The notes under the pieces are model-generated. The model was not told the DNA's origin. It made no database searches and saw only the letters and a list, made by a program, of their open reading frames with translations. A stretch of DNA of 64,000 bases from positions 229,345 through 293,344 of the forward strand of contig NZ_AULF01000003.1 of assembly GCF_000425145.1 (NCBI RefSeq), written 5' to 3'. Source of the stretch: Pedobacter glucosidilyticus DSM 23534 (GTDB taxonomy: Bacteria; Bacteroidota; Bacteroidia; Sphingobacteriales; Sphingobacteriaceae). The position numbers were made by a program, and so were the translations under genes. Below, in pieces: positions 17,457 through 27,243 of this stretch (within the stretch, counting starts at the first letter, position 1; each line of letters begins with the position of its first letter).

Positions 17457-19361
17457 CTATACGTATGCTCTTGCATTTTTGCCTTCCATCCAATTCATAA
17501 AAGCTCTGTTTACAACTTTATTGCCTCCCGGTGTTGGATAATTTCCAGAGAAATACCAATCGCCTAAATGGTTAGGACAGGCCTCATGTAGGTTTTCAAG
17601 GGTTTGATAAATTACTTCTACTTTAGCACCAATTTCTGGCGGTGTAATAATTTGAGCAATTTTAGCTGAAATTTCTTCTGGTGTAAAAGGTGCATAAATT
17701 TCTTTTACATGGTTGATAACCTCTTCTTTTGGCACATTTGCTTGTGCTTTACATTTTGCATAAACATCATGTATCAATTGCTCCATTCCTCTTTCTTTCA
17801 AAAGTTTGATGGCTGCTTCAAATGCCACAAATTCTCCCATCCTACTCATATCTATACCGTAACAATCTGGGTATCTTATTTGGGGTGCCGATGATACAAT
17901 AACAATTTTAACAGGTCCTAATCTATCAAAAATTCTTAGGATACTTTGTTTTAAAGTTGTGCCTCTTACAATAGAATCATCTAAAGCTACAAGGGTATCA
18001 ACATCACGTTTAATTAAACCATAGGTGGTATCATAAACATGAGAAACCATATCACTTCTATCGGCATCTTGCGTAATAAAAGTACGCATCTTTACATCCT
18101 TGATAGCTAACTTTTCTACTCTTGGTGTAGTTTTTAAAATCCTATCTAAATCTTCGTCTGTTAAGTTATGACGGCTATTTACCAAAGCATCTCTTTGTAT
18201 TTTGCGGTTGTAGGTATGTAAACCTTCTACCATACCATAAAAAGCTACTTCGGCTGTATTTGGGATATAAGAAAATACGGTATGTTCTAAATCATGATTA
18301 ACATGCTCTAAAATTTTATCGCATAATAACTGACCTAGTTTTTTACGCTCTTTGTAAATATCTGCATCGCTACCTCTAGAAAAATAAATACGCTCAAAAG
18401 AACATGATTTTTTCTCTACAGGCTCTGTAAACATTTCTTCTGTTACAGTACCATCTTTTTTAATGATTAAAGCGTGTCCTGGTTGTATTTCTTTAACCTG
18501 ACCTATTTTGATATTGAAAGCTGTTTGTAATGCAGGTCTTTCGGATGCTGCAACAACAATCTCATCATCCTGATAATAAAATGCTGGCCTAATACCTGCT
18601 GGGTCTCTTAAAATAAAAGCATCACCATGACCAAAAATACCACTAATGGTATAACCACCATCCCAAGTTTTAGCAGATTTTCTTAAAATTTTCCCTACAT
18701 CAAGATGCTGAGCTATTAGACGAGAAATTTCAGCATTATCATATCCATCTTTTTTGAAATGATCAAAAAGCTCCTGATTTTCATCATCTAAAAAGTGACC
18801 TATTTTTTCAAGTACGGTAACAGTATCTGCTTGTTCTTTTGGGTGCTGACCTAAGTCATACAATTGCTGTAATAATTCATCAACATTTGTCATATTGAAG
18901 TTACCAGCTATCACAAGGTTACGTGTCATCCAGTTATTTTGACGAAGAAAAGGGTGGCAAGCTTCAACACTGTTATTACCATGTGTACCGTAGCGCAAAT
19001 GCCCTAATAATACTTCGCCGGTAAAACTGATATTTTCTTTTAACCAATTTGCATCTTTCAGTAAAGCTGGATTTTCTTTTTCTACGGCGGCAAATTTCTT
19101 CATCACGTAAGAGAAAATATCTTGAACAGCATTTTTCTCCATAGACCTGTACCTGCTGATATACCTATTTCCTGGCTTAATATCCAGTTTGATGGTGGCA
19201 ATACCAGCGCCATCTTGTCCACGGTTATGCTGTTTCTCCATCAACAAATAAAGCTTATTTAAGCCATAAAGTGATGTTCCATACTTTTCCTGATAAAATG
19301 ATAATGGTTTGAGTAGGCGGATGAATGCAATTCCGCATTCGTGTTTAATAGAGTCGCTCAT
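17457..19361 (-). CDS. purF: Amidophosphoribosyltransferase
   Basis: Makes 5-phosphoribosylamine from PRPP and glutamine, the first step of purine synthesis. Cys9 in HECGIAF is the N-terminal nucleophile, exposed after removal of eight residues; NRGQDGAGIA and GHLRYGTHG belong to the glutaminase domain. The PRPP loop LVALDDSIVRGTTLK is near residue 460. At 634 residues it is longer than the roughly 480-500 of B. subtilis and E. coli, with extra sequence in the middle and at the C terminus, a form I recall from Bacteroidota. A -7 box lies 22 nt upstream. Confidence 0.95.
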   Translation of the reverse strand: MSDSIKHECGIAFIRLLKPLSFYQEKYGTSLYGLNKLYLLMEKQHNRGQDGAGIATIKLDIKPGNRYISRYRSMEKNAVQDIFSYVMKKFAAVEKENPALLKDANWLKENISFTGEVLLGHLRYGTHGNNSVEACHPFLRQNNWMTRNLVIAGNFNMTNVDELLQQLYDLGQHPKEQADTVTVLEKIGHFLDDENQELFDHFKKDGYDNAEISRLIAQHLDVGKILRKSAKTWDGGYTISGIFGHGDAFILRDPAGIRPAFYYQDDEIVVAASERPALQTAFNIKIGQVKEIQPGHALIIKKDGTVTEEMFTEPVEKKSCSFERIYFSRGSDADIYKERKKLGQLLCDKILEHVNHDLEHTVFSYIPNTAEVAFYGMVEGLHTYNRKIQRDALVNSRHNLTDEDLDRILKTTPRVEKLAIKDVKMRTFITQDADRSDMVSHVYDTTYGLIKRDVDTLVALDDSIVRGTTLKQSILRIFDRLGPVKIVIVSSAPQIRYPDCYGIDMSRMGEFVAFEAAIKLLKERGMEQLIHDVYAKCKAQANVPKEEVINHVKEIYAPFTPEEISAKIAQIITPPEIGAKVEVIYQTLENLHEACPNHLGDWYFSGNYPTPGGNKVVNRAFMNWMEGKNARAYV

Positions 19362-19382
19362 CTAAGCTATTTGATAAGTGTG

Positions 19383-19390
19383 CAAAATTA
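19383..19390 (-). promoter_or_regulatory. Bacteroidota -7 box of purF
   Basis: TAATTTTG fits TAnnTTTG and lies 21 nt upstream of the purF ATG, giving a leader of about 15 nt. That leaves no room for a riboswitch in this transcript. Confidence 0.5.
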
Positions 19391-19538
19391 TGAATTCTTA
19401 CTAAATGCGGAAATTAAAAAAGATTAAAAAAGTCATGCTAGTAACATTAAAATGCGCTACTCTTTTTTTACACTTTTATTAAGATGGGCTTATCCAATGT
19501 AAAGGGCAAATTTGCTGTTATCATTAGATTTAAAATAC

Positions 19539-19638
19539 AAAAGGAGCTTGTTTCCGGAAAGCGTATTACCTTATCTAGGCACCTTCTTGCGGTTGGTACT
19601 CATTTAAATGAAAGGTAAATTTAAAACAAGCTCCTTTT
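19539..19638. ncRNA. Long-stem hairpin, candidate structured RNA or terminator
   Basis: A perfect 15-bp inverted repeat (AAAAGGAGCTTGTTT and its complement) encloses about 70 nt. Inside lies a second stem (TTACCTT / AAGGTAA) and the palindrome CATTTAAATG. The right arm runs into a T tract on the plus strand; on the minus strand the left arm gives TTTTG. It may simply terminate glgB, but the conserved-looking interior is unusual for a terminator. It fills the gap between glgB and purF; I match it to no known RNA family. Confidence 0.4.
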
Positions 19639-19642
19639 TTTA

Positions 19643-21718
19643 TTAAATAGCTTTAAATACAACAACTGCTAAAGGCGGTATATTAACTTTTATTGAATTT
19701 GATTTCCAATGGCTACCATGAGCTTCACTAATTGTAGGAGGATTTTTTAAACCACTACCCCAATATTGTTCATCATCAGAATTAAAAATTTCATGCCAAT
19801 TGCCTGGTCTTGTAACACCAAATCTGTACTGATTTCTTGGAACGGGAGTTAAATTTACGGCTACAATTAAATCGTCTTTAGGATTATTACCTTTTCTAGC
19901 GTATACCAAAACGGAGTTCTCAGCATCATCATTTACAATCCACTCGAAACCTGTACCTGTAAAAGAACGTTCATACATAGCAGGTTCTGTTTTGTAAAGT
20001 TTATTAAGTGCGGCAACTAATTTTTTGATGCCTTGGTGCGGAGCATATTCTAACAAATGCCAATCTAAAGAATACTGCTGATTCCATTCTTTTGTTTGAG
20101 CAAACTCACCACCCATAAATAATAACTTGGTACCTGGATGTGTCCACATATAACCGTATAATGTTCTTAGATTAGCAAACTTTTGCCACTCATCTCCTGG
20201 CATTTTATGAATCAAAGAACCTTTACCATGTACAACTTCATCATGAGAAAGTGGTAACATAAAGTTTTCGCTAAAAGCGTAAACGGTACTAAATGTTAAG
20301 TCTTGATGATGAAATTTGCGATGTGCTGGATCCTTTTTAAAATATTTAAGGGTATCATTCATCCAACCCATCATCCATTTTTGTCCAAAGCCCAAACCTC
20401 CTGTAAAAGTAGGATGACTTACGCCACCAAAAGATGTTGACTCTTCTGCAATGGTTTGTACGTCAGGAAAATGAGCATAAACAGCCTCATTAAAATCTTT
20501 TAAAAAAGAGATAGCTTCTAGATTTTCTCTGCCACCATATTCATTAGGAATCCACTCGCCTTCTTTTCTAGAGTAATCTAAATATAGCATCGATGCTACA
20601 GCATCAACACGTAAACCGTCTGTATGGAAACGGTCTAGTAGAAACAAGGCATTTGAAATAAGAAAAGCTCTTACTTCATTTCTTCCATAGTTAAAAATAT
20701 ATGATTTCCAATCTGGATGAAAGCCTTTCCGTTCATCAGCATGCTCATAAAGGTGTGTACCATCAAATTTGTATAACCCATGGGCATCTCCAGGAAAATG
20801 AGAAGGTACCCAGTCAAATATGACGCCTATATCGTTTTTATGAAACTCTTCTATTAAGAACATTAAATCTTGTGGCATACCGTAACGGGAAGTAGCGGCA
20901 AAATAACCCGTTATTTGATAACCCCAACTCGGGTAAAATGGATGCTCCATTAAAGGCATAAATTCTACATGTGTAAAACCCATTTCTTTAACATGAGCTA
21001 CTAATTTTGGTGCCATGTCTCTGAAAGAAAGAAATTGATCAGGAGATTCTGGACCACGAGCCCAAGAGCCAAAATGAACTTCATAAACAGACATAGGTTT
21101 ATTTAGCGCATTATGTTGATGCCTTTTTTTCATCCAGTTTTGGTCTTTCCACTCGTACCAAGTATCCCAAACTATAGATGCTGTTTTAGGAGCTTCTTCA
21201 CTTCTTAAAGCAAAAGGATCAGCTTTTTCCATTTCCTCGCCACTAAAAGAACTGATGAAATATTTATAAACTTCGCCATTGCCTACATGAGGAATAAAAC
21301 CTTCCCATATACCAGAACCATCCCACCTTACCATGAGCGGATGAGAGCCTTTATCCCAACCATTAAAATTACCCGTAACAGAAACATATTGGGCATTGGG
21401 TGCCCAAACAGAAAAATAAGTTCCTACTACACCATCAAGCGCTAGAACATGCGAGCCAAATTTTTCATACAACTTGAAATGCTTACCTGCTCTAAATAAA
21501 CTGATATCAAAATCGGTAAATTTTGAATAGTATTTAACTTGAAAGTCATGAAATGGTAATGACTCTTCACTGGCTTTAGCAACTTTCTTTATAGCTGTTT
21601 TTTTCACTTTTTCTACCCCTGCACTTTCTACTACAGCTTTTTTCTTTACAGTAGGCGCTTTTTTCTTTACTTCTTTCTTAACCTCTGTTATATCAGTTTC
21701 TTTAGTTTTTTTTGCCAT
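19643..21718 (-). CDS. glgB: 1,4-alpha-glucan branching enzyme
   Basis: Forms alpha-1,6 branches in glycogen in the cytoplasm. The 691-residue protein has a CBM48 domain (about residues 85-180) and a GH13 barrel with the nucleophile Asp in DGLRVDAVAS (about 369), the acid/base Glu in IAEEST (about 424) and LSHDEVVHGKGS. The first 50 residues are an unusual Lys/Ala/Val-rich, low-complexity tail resembling bacterial histone-H1-like tails, ahead of the conserved SLPFHDFQVKYYSKF start. The gene stands alone; a GH31 alpha-glucosidase gene is nearby. Confidence 0.95.
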   Translation of the reverse strand: MAKKTKETDITEVKKEVKKKAPTVKKKAVVESAGVEKVKKTAIKKVAKASEESLPFHDFQVKYYSKFTDFDISLFRAGKHFKLYEKFGSHVLALDGVVGTYFSVWAPNAQYVSVTGNFNGWDKGSHPLMVRWDGSGIWEGFIPHVGNGEVYKYFISSFSGEEMEKADPFALRSEEAPKTASIVWDTWYEWKDQNWMKKRHQHNALNKPMSVYEVHFGSWARGPESPDQFLSFRDMAPKLVAHVKEMGFTHVEFMPLMEHPFYPSWGYQITGYFAATSRYGMPQDLMFLIEEFHKNDIGVIFDWVPSHFPGDAHGLYKFDGTHLYEHADERKGFHPDWKSYIFNYGRNEVRAFLISNALFLLDRFHTDGLRVDAVASMLYLDYSRKEGEWIPNEYGGRENLEAISFLKDFNEAVYAHFPDVQTIAEESTSFGGVSHPTFTGGLGFGQKWMMGWMNDTLKYFKKDPAHRKFHHQDLTFSTVYAFSENFMLPLSHDEVVHGKGSLIHKMPGDEWQKFANLRTLYGYMWTHPGTKLLFMGGEFAQTKEWNQQYSLDWHLLEYAPHQGIKKLVAALNKLYKTEPAMYERSFTGTGFEWIVNDDAENSVLVYARKGNNPKDDLIVAVNLTPVPRNQYRFGVTRPGNWHEIFNSDDEQYWGSGLKNPPTISEAHGSHWKSNSIKVNIPPLAVVVFKAI

Positions 21719-21883
21719 GAATAATTTTATAGTTGATGCTTTCTTGTTTGATTTTTTGGATGGATTTAAGCAATAAACAAGCCATGCCTGTTTTTACATG
21801 TACAATTTATGAAAAGGATTGCGATTGAAAGAATAATTTATCAGGAAATAAATAAAATCATATTTTTAACGAAAATTAATTTA

Positions 21884-22588
21884 ATGAAAACAAAACTACT
21901 TCTACCCTTTTTGGCTTTATTCTACTTTAAAAGTTTGGCGCAAGATAGCCCTAAAAAATTCACCTATGGAGTAAGAGTTACATCTAGTAATGCTTCTGTT
22001 GCAACAGAAACACTTTTTACGCCAGCAAATATGAGTTTAGATATAAATAGTATTTCGTCCTTTACGATAAGTGGTTTTGCGGAACATCATGTTGGAAAAC
22101 TTTTCTATATACAAGGAGGCTTAAATTATATTGTTAAAGGATATAAACAGGATATTATCGGCATAGATGATGTCGGGAAGTTTTTTTCTTTAACAAGTGA
22201 CATTAAAGGTAACTATATTGAAATTCCTATTTATGGTCTTTTTAGATTTAATGCTGGGAAAGGTAACTTTTTTATCGGTGCAGGACCTTATGCAGCTATC
22301 GGTATAAATGGTAAAATTAAAACGGAACTATTCATGCAGTCAACCACTTCTAGCAATACCTTAGAATTAGTTTCAAAAGAAGAAGAAAAAACCAATTTTG
22401 GTAATAGTACTGAGGATGATTTTAAAAACTTAGATTTTGGCGCTAATATTCAGCTTGGTTACGAGTTTAAAAAAGGATTTAATTTAGGTTTGAGTTTAGG
22501 ACTTGGTATTTATGATGTTAGCCCCAACAATAACAAAACTATGTATCACAATAATTTAGGCTTATCCTTAGGGTACAGATTAAAATAA
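21884..22588 (+). CDS. Outer-membrane beta-barrel protein (PorT-like)
   Basis: A 234-residue exported protein with a signal peptide (MKTKLLLPFLALFYFKSLAQ) and alternating amphipathic strands ending in an aromatic/basic terminus (LGLSLGYRLK), as in small Bacteroidota outer-membrane barrels of the OMP_b-brl_2 (PorT) type. The frame extends upstream to 21809, but the ATG at 21884 begins the signal peptide. It is divergent from glgB; its cargo is unknown. Confidence 0.82.
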   Translation: MKTKLLLPFLALFYFKSLAQDSPKKFTYGVRVTSSNASVATETLFTPANMSLDINSISSFTISGFAEHHVGKLFYIQGGLNYIVKGYKQDIIGIDDVGKFFSLTSDIKGNYIEIPIYGLFRFNAGKGNFFIGAGPYAAIGINGKIKTELFMQSTTSSNTLELVSKEEEKTNFGNSTEDDFKNLDFGANIQLGYEFKKGFNLGLSLGLGIYDVSPNNNKTMYHNNLGLSLGYRLK

Positions 22589-22589
22589 A

Positions 22590-22617
22590 TAAAGCCGGAT
22601 TTTTTATCCGGCTTTAT
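22590..22617. terminator. Bidirectional intrinsic terminator
   Basis: AAAGCCGGAT pairs perfectly with ATCCGGCTTT across a T-rich loop. It lies between the convergent barrel and GH31 genes and has A and T flanks suited to both directions. Confidence 0.85.
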
Positions 22618-22623
22618 TGTTTA

Positions 22624-25083
22624 TTACTTAAAGATTTGAACTTGTCTAAAGTTTTTATTCACTTTTAACCTTACTCTTTTTAAATCATCAAAAGCAAGAT
22701 CTCCGGTATAATCTTTACCATCTATCACTACTTTAGATGGCTTAAATGGAAGCCCGATGATTTTTAAATCATAAGTTTCGTAACGAGGTGTAAATAAACC
22801 CTCTATGCTTTGTTTAATCAGCATAGATTTTTTATCTCCATTGACTACAAATTTCTTCTCCAGATAAATGTCTTGTTCGTAAGCAAAAGTATCTCCATGA
22901 TCTTCAAAATAGAAAGAATTTACTTCATAATCAGAATAGTAAACTTGGAAAATCATTTCTTCAACTTCAAACTCGTTAACATGTTGCATAACCGGGAATT
23001 CTGGAATAACAGAACCCGCTTTTACAAAAATCGGCATAGAATCTAAAGGCGCTAGCACATCTAACTCTTTGCCACCTGTTATACTTTCATGTGTCCAGTA
23101 ATCAAACCATTGGCCTTCTGGCAAATATAAACGACGACTGGTAGCACCTTCCTCTAAAACAGGACAAACCAAAATTTTATCTCCGAAAGTAAATTCATCT
23201 TCACGATAATGATTGGTAGGGTTGTGTTGTTCTATCATCACTACCGGACGTAAAATTGGGAAACCATAACGATGATGCTCCCAAAATGTAGAGTAGATAT
23301 ATGGTAGAAGTTTATAGCGTAACTCGATAAATTTACGGTTGATATCCTCTAATTCAGGACCAAAACTCCATGGCTCACGCTCGGCAGTATCTCCAGCAGA
23401 GTGGGCCCTCATAAATGGAGAGAATACACCTAATTGTATCCATCTAGTGAATAACTCGCCAGAAGGCTCGCCACTAAAACCACCTATATCTGTTCCAGCA
23501 AAAGGAATTCCGGATACGGATAAACGCTGCATTTGAATACTTCCTATTTTAAGATGTTCCCAAGTTGCTACGTTATCGCCTGTCCATACGCTGCTGTATC
23601 TTTGTACACCTGCATAACCTGCTCTGGTAATGGTGAATGGTCTTTTATTTTTTTGTAGGAGTTTTAAACCATCATAAGTAGCTCTTACCATTTGCATACC
23701 GTAAACGTTGTGTGCTTTACGATGAGACCCACGATGACCATCGTATTGATGACGAACATCATCAGGGAAAGTACCTGAGCCAAATACAGCAGGCTCGTTC
23801 ATATCATTCCAAACACCGGCAACGCCAACTTCAACTAATTCTTTAAATAAAGTTCCCCACCATTGTCTTACTTCTGGGTTGGTGAAATCAGGAAATTGAC
23901 AACGACCTGGCCAAACATGGCCTTCCATAAAATAATCATCACTTCTACGGCAGAAGTATTTATTTTCTTTACCCTCCTTAAATACCCAGTAATTATTATC
24001 AACCTTAATACCTGGGTCTATAATAACTACCGTTTTAAAACCATCATCAGAAAGCTCCTTAATCATCTTTTTAGGATTAGGGAAATACTTCTTATTCCAG
24101 GTGAAACAACGGTAACCATCCATATAATCTATGTCCAGATACAGAGCATCGCAAGGTATTTTTCTCTTCCTGAAATTATCTGCTAAATCTTTAAGTTTAG
24201 ATTCTGGATAATAACTCCACCTACATTGATGATAGCCTAAAGCCCAAATCGGAGGTAATTTATGGGTACCAGTTAAGGTGTGGTATCTTTTTACCACATC
24301 CATCATGTGTGGGCCGTGAATGTAATAATATTGAAGTTCGCCACCATCTGCCCAGAAACTGGTTTTACCAGCATCTTCATGCGCAAAATCAAAATGCGTT
24401 TTAAAGGTATTATCCATGAAAATACCATGAGCAACACCTTTATTTAAACTGATGTAAAAAGGAATACTTCTGTATAATGGATCTTGATGTTTTGCAAAAG
24501 AATAAGTATCAGAATTCCAATTTTGAAGTCGCTTACCTCTTAAATTAAAATCGGTAGGTTTATCGCCTAGACCGTAGAAACTCTCCTCGGGGAAACAAGT
24601 TTTTGTACAATACACATAATAACCACCAAACTGTACATTTTCTTCGTAATGCATAGCTTGGAAGTCTTCATTGATGATATTGCTGTCATTATCTGCAAAA
24701 GAGATTCTAAAATCAGCTTTATTGATAAAGCAAGTTACCGTATTGGTAGAAACGGCATACCTATCATCTTCTTCAGTAAAGGTAAAAACTGCCACACGTT
24801 GGTCTAACTTTGGTACTGCGTAAGAAAATTCTTCTAAGAATACGCTATGAGGCGCCATTCTGACCTTAATAATCTCATCGCTTACTACTCTTATCTCAAC
24901 AGAAGCATCTCCATCACTAAATATATAACGGTTATTTTCTTGTCTAACTTCTATTACCTTACCCAAATACTTTTTCTCAATAGGCTTTAAACCTACAATG
25001 GGGTTGTTAACATGTTGTATTTCTTGTTCTAAATCTTCTGAGGTTAACTCTATAGGGAGGCCTTTAGGCTCTTGTTCTTTCAT
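22624..25083 (-). CDS. Glycoside hydrolase family 31 alpha-glucosidase
   Basis: An 819-residue GH31 enzyme. The catalytic nucleophile is Asp in GVWNDMNEPAVF (about residue 428) and the acid/base Asp lies in WTGDNVATWEHL (about 502). An N-terminal beta-sandwich (to about 230) and a C-terminal beta domain flank the barrel. No signal peptide is present, so it should act in the cytoplasm on maltooligosaccharides or glycogen-derived glucans, consistent with glgB nearby. Exact linkage specificity cannot be read. Confidence 0.92.
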   Translation of the reverse strand: MKEQEPKGLPIELTSEDLEQEIQHVNNPIVGLKPIEKKYLGKVIEVRQENNRYIFSDGDASVEIRVVSDEIIKVRMAPHSVFLEEFSYAVPKLDQRVAVFTFTEEDDRYAVSTNTVTCFINKADFRISFADNDSNIINEDFQAMHYEENVQFGGYYVYCTKTCFPEESFYGLGDKPTDFNLRGKRLQNWNSDTYSFAKHQDPLYRSIPFYISLNKGVAHGIFMDNTFKTHFDFAHEDAGKTSFWADGGELQYYYIHGPHMMDVVKRYHTLTGTHKLPPIWALGYHQCRWSYYPESKLKDLADNFRKRKIPCDALYLDIDYMDGYRCFTWNKKYFPNPKKMIKELSDDGFKTVVIIDPGIKVDNNYWVFKEGKENKYFCRRSDDYFMEGHVWPGRCQFPDFTNPEVRQWWGTLFKELVEVGVAGVWNDMNEPAVFGSGTFPDDVRHQYDGHRGSHRKAHNVYGMQMVRATYDGLKLLQKNKRPFTITRAGYAGVQRYSSVWTGDNVATWEHLKIGSIQMQRLSVSGIPFAGTDIGGFSGEPSGELFTRWIQLGVFSPFMRAHSAGDTAEREPWSFGPELEDINRKFIELRYKLLPYIYSTFWEHHRYGFPILRPVVMIEQHNPTNHYREDEFTFGDKILVCPVLEEGATSRRLYLPEGQWFDYWTHESITGGKELDVLAPLDSMPIFVKAGSVIPEFPVMQHVNEFEVEEMIFQVYYSDYEVNSFYFEDHGDTFAYEQDIYLEKKFVVNGDKKSMLIKQSIEGLFTPRYETYDLKIIGLPFKPSKVVIDGKDYTGDLAFDDLKRVRLKVNKNFRQVQIFK

Positions 25084-25295
25084 ATTATCAATTGTTTTTT
25101 TCTAATATCATGATTATCTAGCACAAATAAAACACTTATTTTCAACAAATACGCTACAATATTAATCATCAAAAGCTATTTTTTTTGAAATTATATCAAT
25201 AAAAAAAACATTTTATTAATACTAATACATTTCATAGAAACTATTACTTATCAATAATTTTATTTAATCAAATCAAGCTTCGTACGGCTAATGCT

Positions 25296-25303
25296 TATAT
25301 TTG
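25296..25303 (+). promoter_or_regulatory. Bacteroidota -7 box abutting the LuxE-like gene
   Basis: TATATTTG ends 6 nt before the ATG at 25310, so the transcript should begin at or beside the start codon. The box overlaps the TTG that would otherwise extend the frame. Confidence 0.55.
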
Positions 25304-25309
25304 CAGCTT

Positions 25310-26293
25310 ATGAACGTGGATAGGGAACATATTTTCAAAATTAAAACTGAAGCCCAATTTAATAAATTGGCTTTAGAAGTTTTTAACTTTCAGATGAGAA
25401 ATATCCCTGTATATCAAGAATTTGTACAGCACTTAAATCCAAATTGGTCATCCATCAAAACATATAAAGTTATACCATTTCTACCGATAGAATTTTTTAA
25501 AACTCACGAACTTATAGCTCCAAATAAAACAGCAGAAATTATTTTTAGTAGTTCTGGTACTACAGGTACTTCTACAAGTAAACATTTTGTACAAGATGTT
25601 AGCTATTATGAGAATAGTTATCAACAAAGTTTCGAATTATTTTATGGTTCTGCTTCCGAATATTGTTTTTTGGCTTTACTACCTAATTATTTAGAAAGAG
25701 AAGGCTCGTCATTAATTTATATGATTGATGATTTGATTAAAACCAGCCAACACCCAGAAAGTGCTTTTTTATTGTATGATCATGAATTACTTTTCAACAA
25801 ACTAGAAAAGCTAAGAAAACAAAACCAAAAAACAGTTTTAATTGGCGTAACCTATGCTTTACTAGATTTTATTGAGGCCTACCAAATACATTTTCCTGAG
25901 TTGATAATTATGGAAACCGGAGGCATGAAAGGCAGGCGAAAAGAAATGATAAGAGAAGAACTGCATCAAACACTTTGCAAAGGTTTTGGTGTAAAACACA
26001 TTCACTCTGAATATGGAATGACCGAGCTTTTATCGCAAGCATATTCTAAAAGAGATGGCATTTTTGAATGCCCACCTTGGATGAAAGTCATGATAAGGGA
26101 TGTAAATGACCCCTTGACCTATTTAGAACAAAATAAAACAGGTGGCATCAACGTGATAGATTTAACCAATATCAACTCCTGTTCATTTATTGCAACTCAA
26201 GATTTAGGTAAATGTTATAACGATAATACTTTTGAGGTGTTGGGTAGGTTTGATAATAGTGATATCAGAGGATGTAACCTGTTGATAAGTTAA
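25310..26293 (+). CDS. LuxE/acyl-protein synthetase-like protein
   Basis: A 327-residue member of the adenylate-forming LuxE family (ANL-related). The phosphate loop SSSGTTGTSTS is near residue 78, and HSEYGMTELLSQAY is the adenine/Thr-Glu motif. LuxE activates fatty acids as acyl-AMP and accepts them on a cysteine; stand-alone versions in Bacteroidota have no fixed role. No luxC- or PKS-like partner is nearby. Its stop overlaps that of the convergent RES toxin gene by 4 bp. Confidence 0.85.
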   Translation: MNVDREHIFKIKTEAQFNKLALEVFNFQMRNIPVYQEFVQHLNPNWSSIKTYKVIPFLPIEFFKTHELIAPNKTAEIIFSSSGTTGTSTSKHFVQDVSYYENSYQQSFELFYGSASEYCFLALLPNYLEREGSSLIYMIDDLIKTSQHPESAFLLYDHELLFNKLEKLRKQNQKTVLIGVTYALLDFIEAYQIHFPELIIMETGGMKGRRKEMIREELHQTLCKGFGVKHIHSEYGMTELLSQAYSKRDGIFECPPWMKVMIRDVNDPLTYLEQNKTGGINVIDLTNINSCSFIATQDLGKCYNDNTFEVLGRFDNSDIRGCNLLIS

Positions 26294-26739
26294 ACTAAAC
26301 GATTATCAAAAATAAAAGGCTTCACCAATTTTATTTTAACTTTATTCATCAATGGATGATTTGGGTTTAGAATATAGTTAAACTCATCATCAACAATTGC
26401 AGAAGGGACTTTTAAACCTAGATATTCATTCTTACGGATAAACTCGTCACCAAATCGCTTAAGTAATTGTTCCTGATTATTTTTCCAATCTGTCGGAAGT
26501 TTCTCTATAGACAAAGCTGTAAAACTATCATCAGGTACCGCAAAACTTGCCATACAAAAATCATCAGGAAAAAGTGCTGGATTTAAATGTACCAAAACCT
26601 CTAAAACTGCCAACGATTTTGAAGAAGCCAAATAAACTGCCGGAGTGCCAACACTATTCCACCTGCCACCATATAATCGGGCACCTGTACCCGATAAATC
26701 CTCAATATATTTAGCATTGGCTAATCTAAAAAGCTCCAT
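26290..26739 (-). CDS. RES domain toxin of a RES-Xre toxin-antitoxin pair
   Basis: A 149-residue RES protein. The conserved Arg (YGGRWNSVGTPAVYLA), Glu (LAVLEVLVHL) and a Ser in between are the residues that name the family. Characterised members (MbcT of M. tuberculosis, Res of P. putida) degrade NAD+; that activity here is inferred by homology. The Xre/MbcA-type antitoxin gene lies 2 bp upstream on the same strand, the usual order for this type II system. Confidence 0.93.
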   Translation of the reverse strand: MELFRLANAKYIEDLSGTGARLYGGRWNSVGTPAVYLASSKSLAVLEVLVHLNPALFPDDFCMASFAVPDDSFTALSIEKLPTDWKNNQEQLLKRFGDEFIRKNEYLGLKVPSAIVDDEFNYILNPNHPLMNKVKIKLVKPFIFDNRLV

Positions 26740-26741
26740 TA

Positions 26742-27233
26742 TTAAGCAAATAAACCATGCTCTATACGACCAAGTTCTTTTGAGATTAAATCAAAACCTA
26801 AAGAAGTGTCTAAGAAAGATGCAGGAGTTTGATTTTTAAAAACATAAGAAGGCGTTTTCATCCAAAGTTTAAAGCGCTCTAAAGAACCAAAAACTTGCTC
26901 ACCTCTTACATAAAGACGAGCTAGCTCAATGGCTTTTTCTGAATATGCTGCATCTATTAAAGCGTTTTCATCAAAACGTTGTAAAGTACGCTCAGAGATA
27001 TGCATAATAGCAGCCAACTCTTGAAAAGTAAAAGCAATAGATTTAATTAAATGAACCAATGCTTTTTTAGGTAAACCAGCTCTGGTGAGTTCAAGTAAAT
27101 CAAAATCTGAAGATATAGGTTTTTTGAAACTTAAAACACTTAAACCACCAAACAAATACACAACCGCATGAAGCATCTCTTGCGGTTGTGTTAGGTATTC
27201 TATGAGGGGTTCTTCAACTTTATCATTTTCCAT
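26742..27233 (-). CDS. Xre/MbcA/ParS-type antitoxin (DUF2384)
   Basis: A 163-residue antitoxin. An N-terminal Xre-like helix-turn-helix (about residues 60-100, QELAAIMHISERTLQRF) binds DNA, and a C-terminal DUF2384 domain (VFGSLERFKLWMKTPS) blocks the RES toxin. I start at the ATG at 27233 (MENDKVEEP), because the longer frame to 27281 runs through a clear -33/-7 promoter. Two palindromes overlap that promoter, so autorepression is likely. Confidence 0.92.
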   Translation of the reverse strand: MENDKVEEPLIEYLTQPQEMLHAVVYLFGGLSVLSFKKPISSDFDLLELTRAGLPKKALVHLIKSIAFTFQELAAIMHISERTLQRFDENALIDAAYSEKAIELARLYVRGEQVFGSLERFKLWMKTPSYVFKNQTPASFLDTSLGFDLISKELGRIEHGLFA

Positions 27234-27243
27234 AAAACAGACA

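Noticed and set aside
17308..17541. Plus-strand open frame across the purF end
   Set aside because: It runs through the purF terminator and the opposing lipoprotein signal peptide and has no family-like sequence; it is a shadow frame.
19362..19642. Purine riboswitch in front of purF
   Set aside because: A -7 box only 21 nt before the ATG gives a leader too short for a riboswitch, and I could not match the conserved purine-aptamer core.
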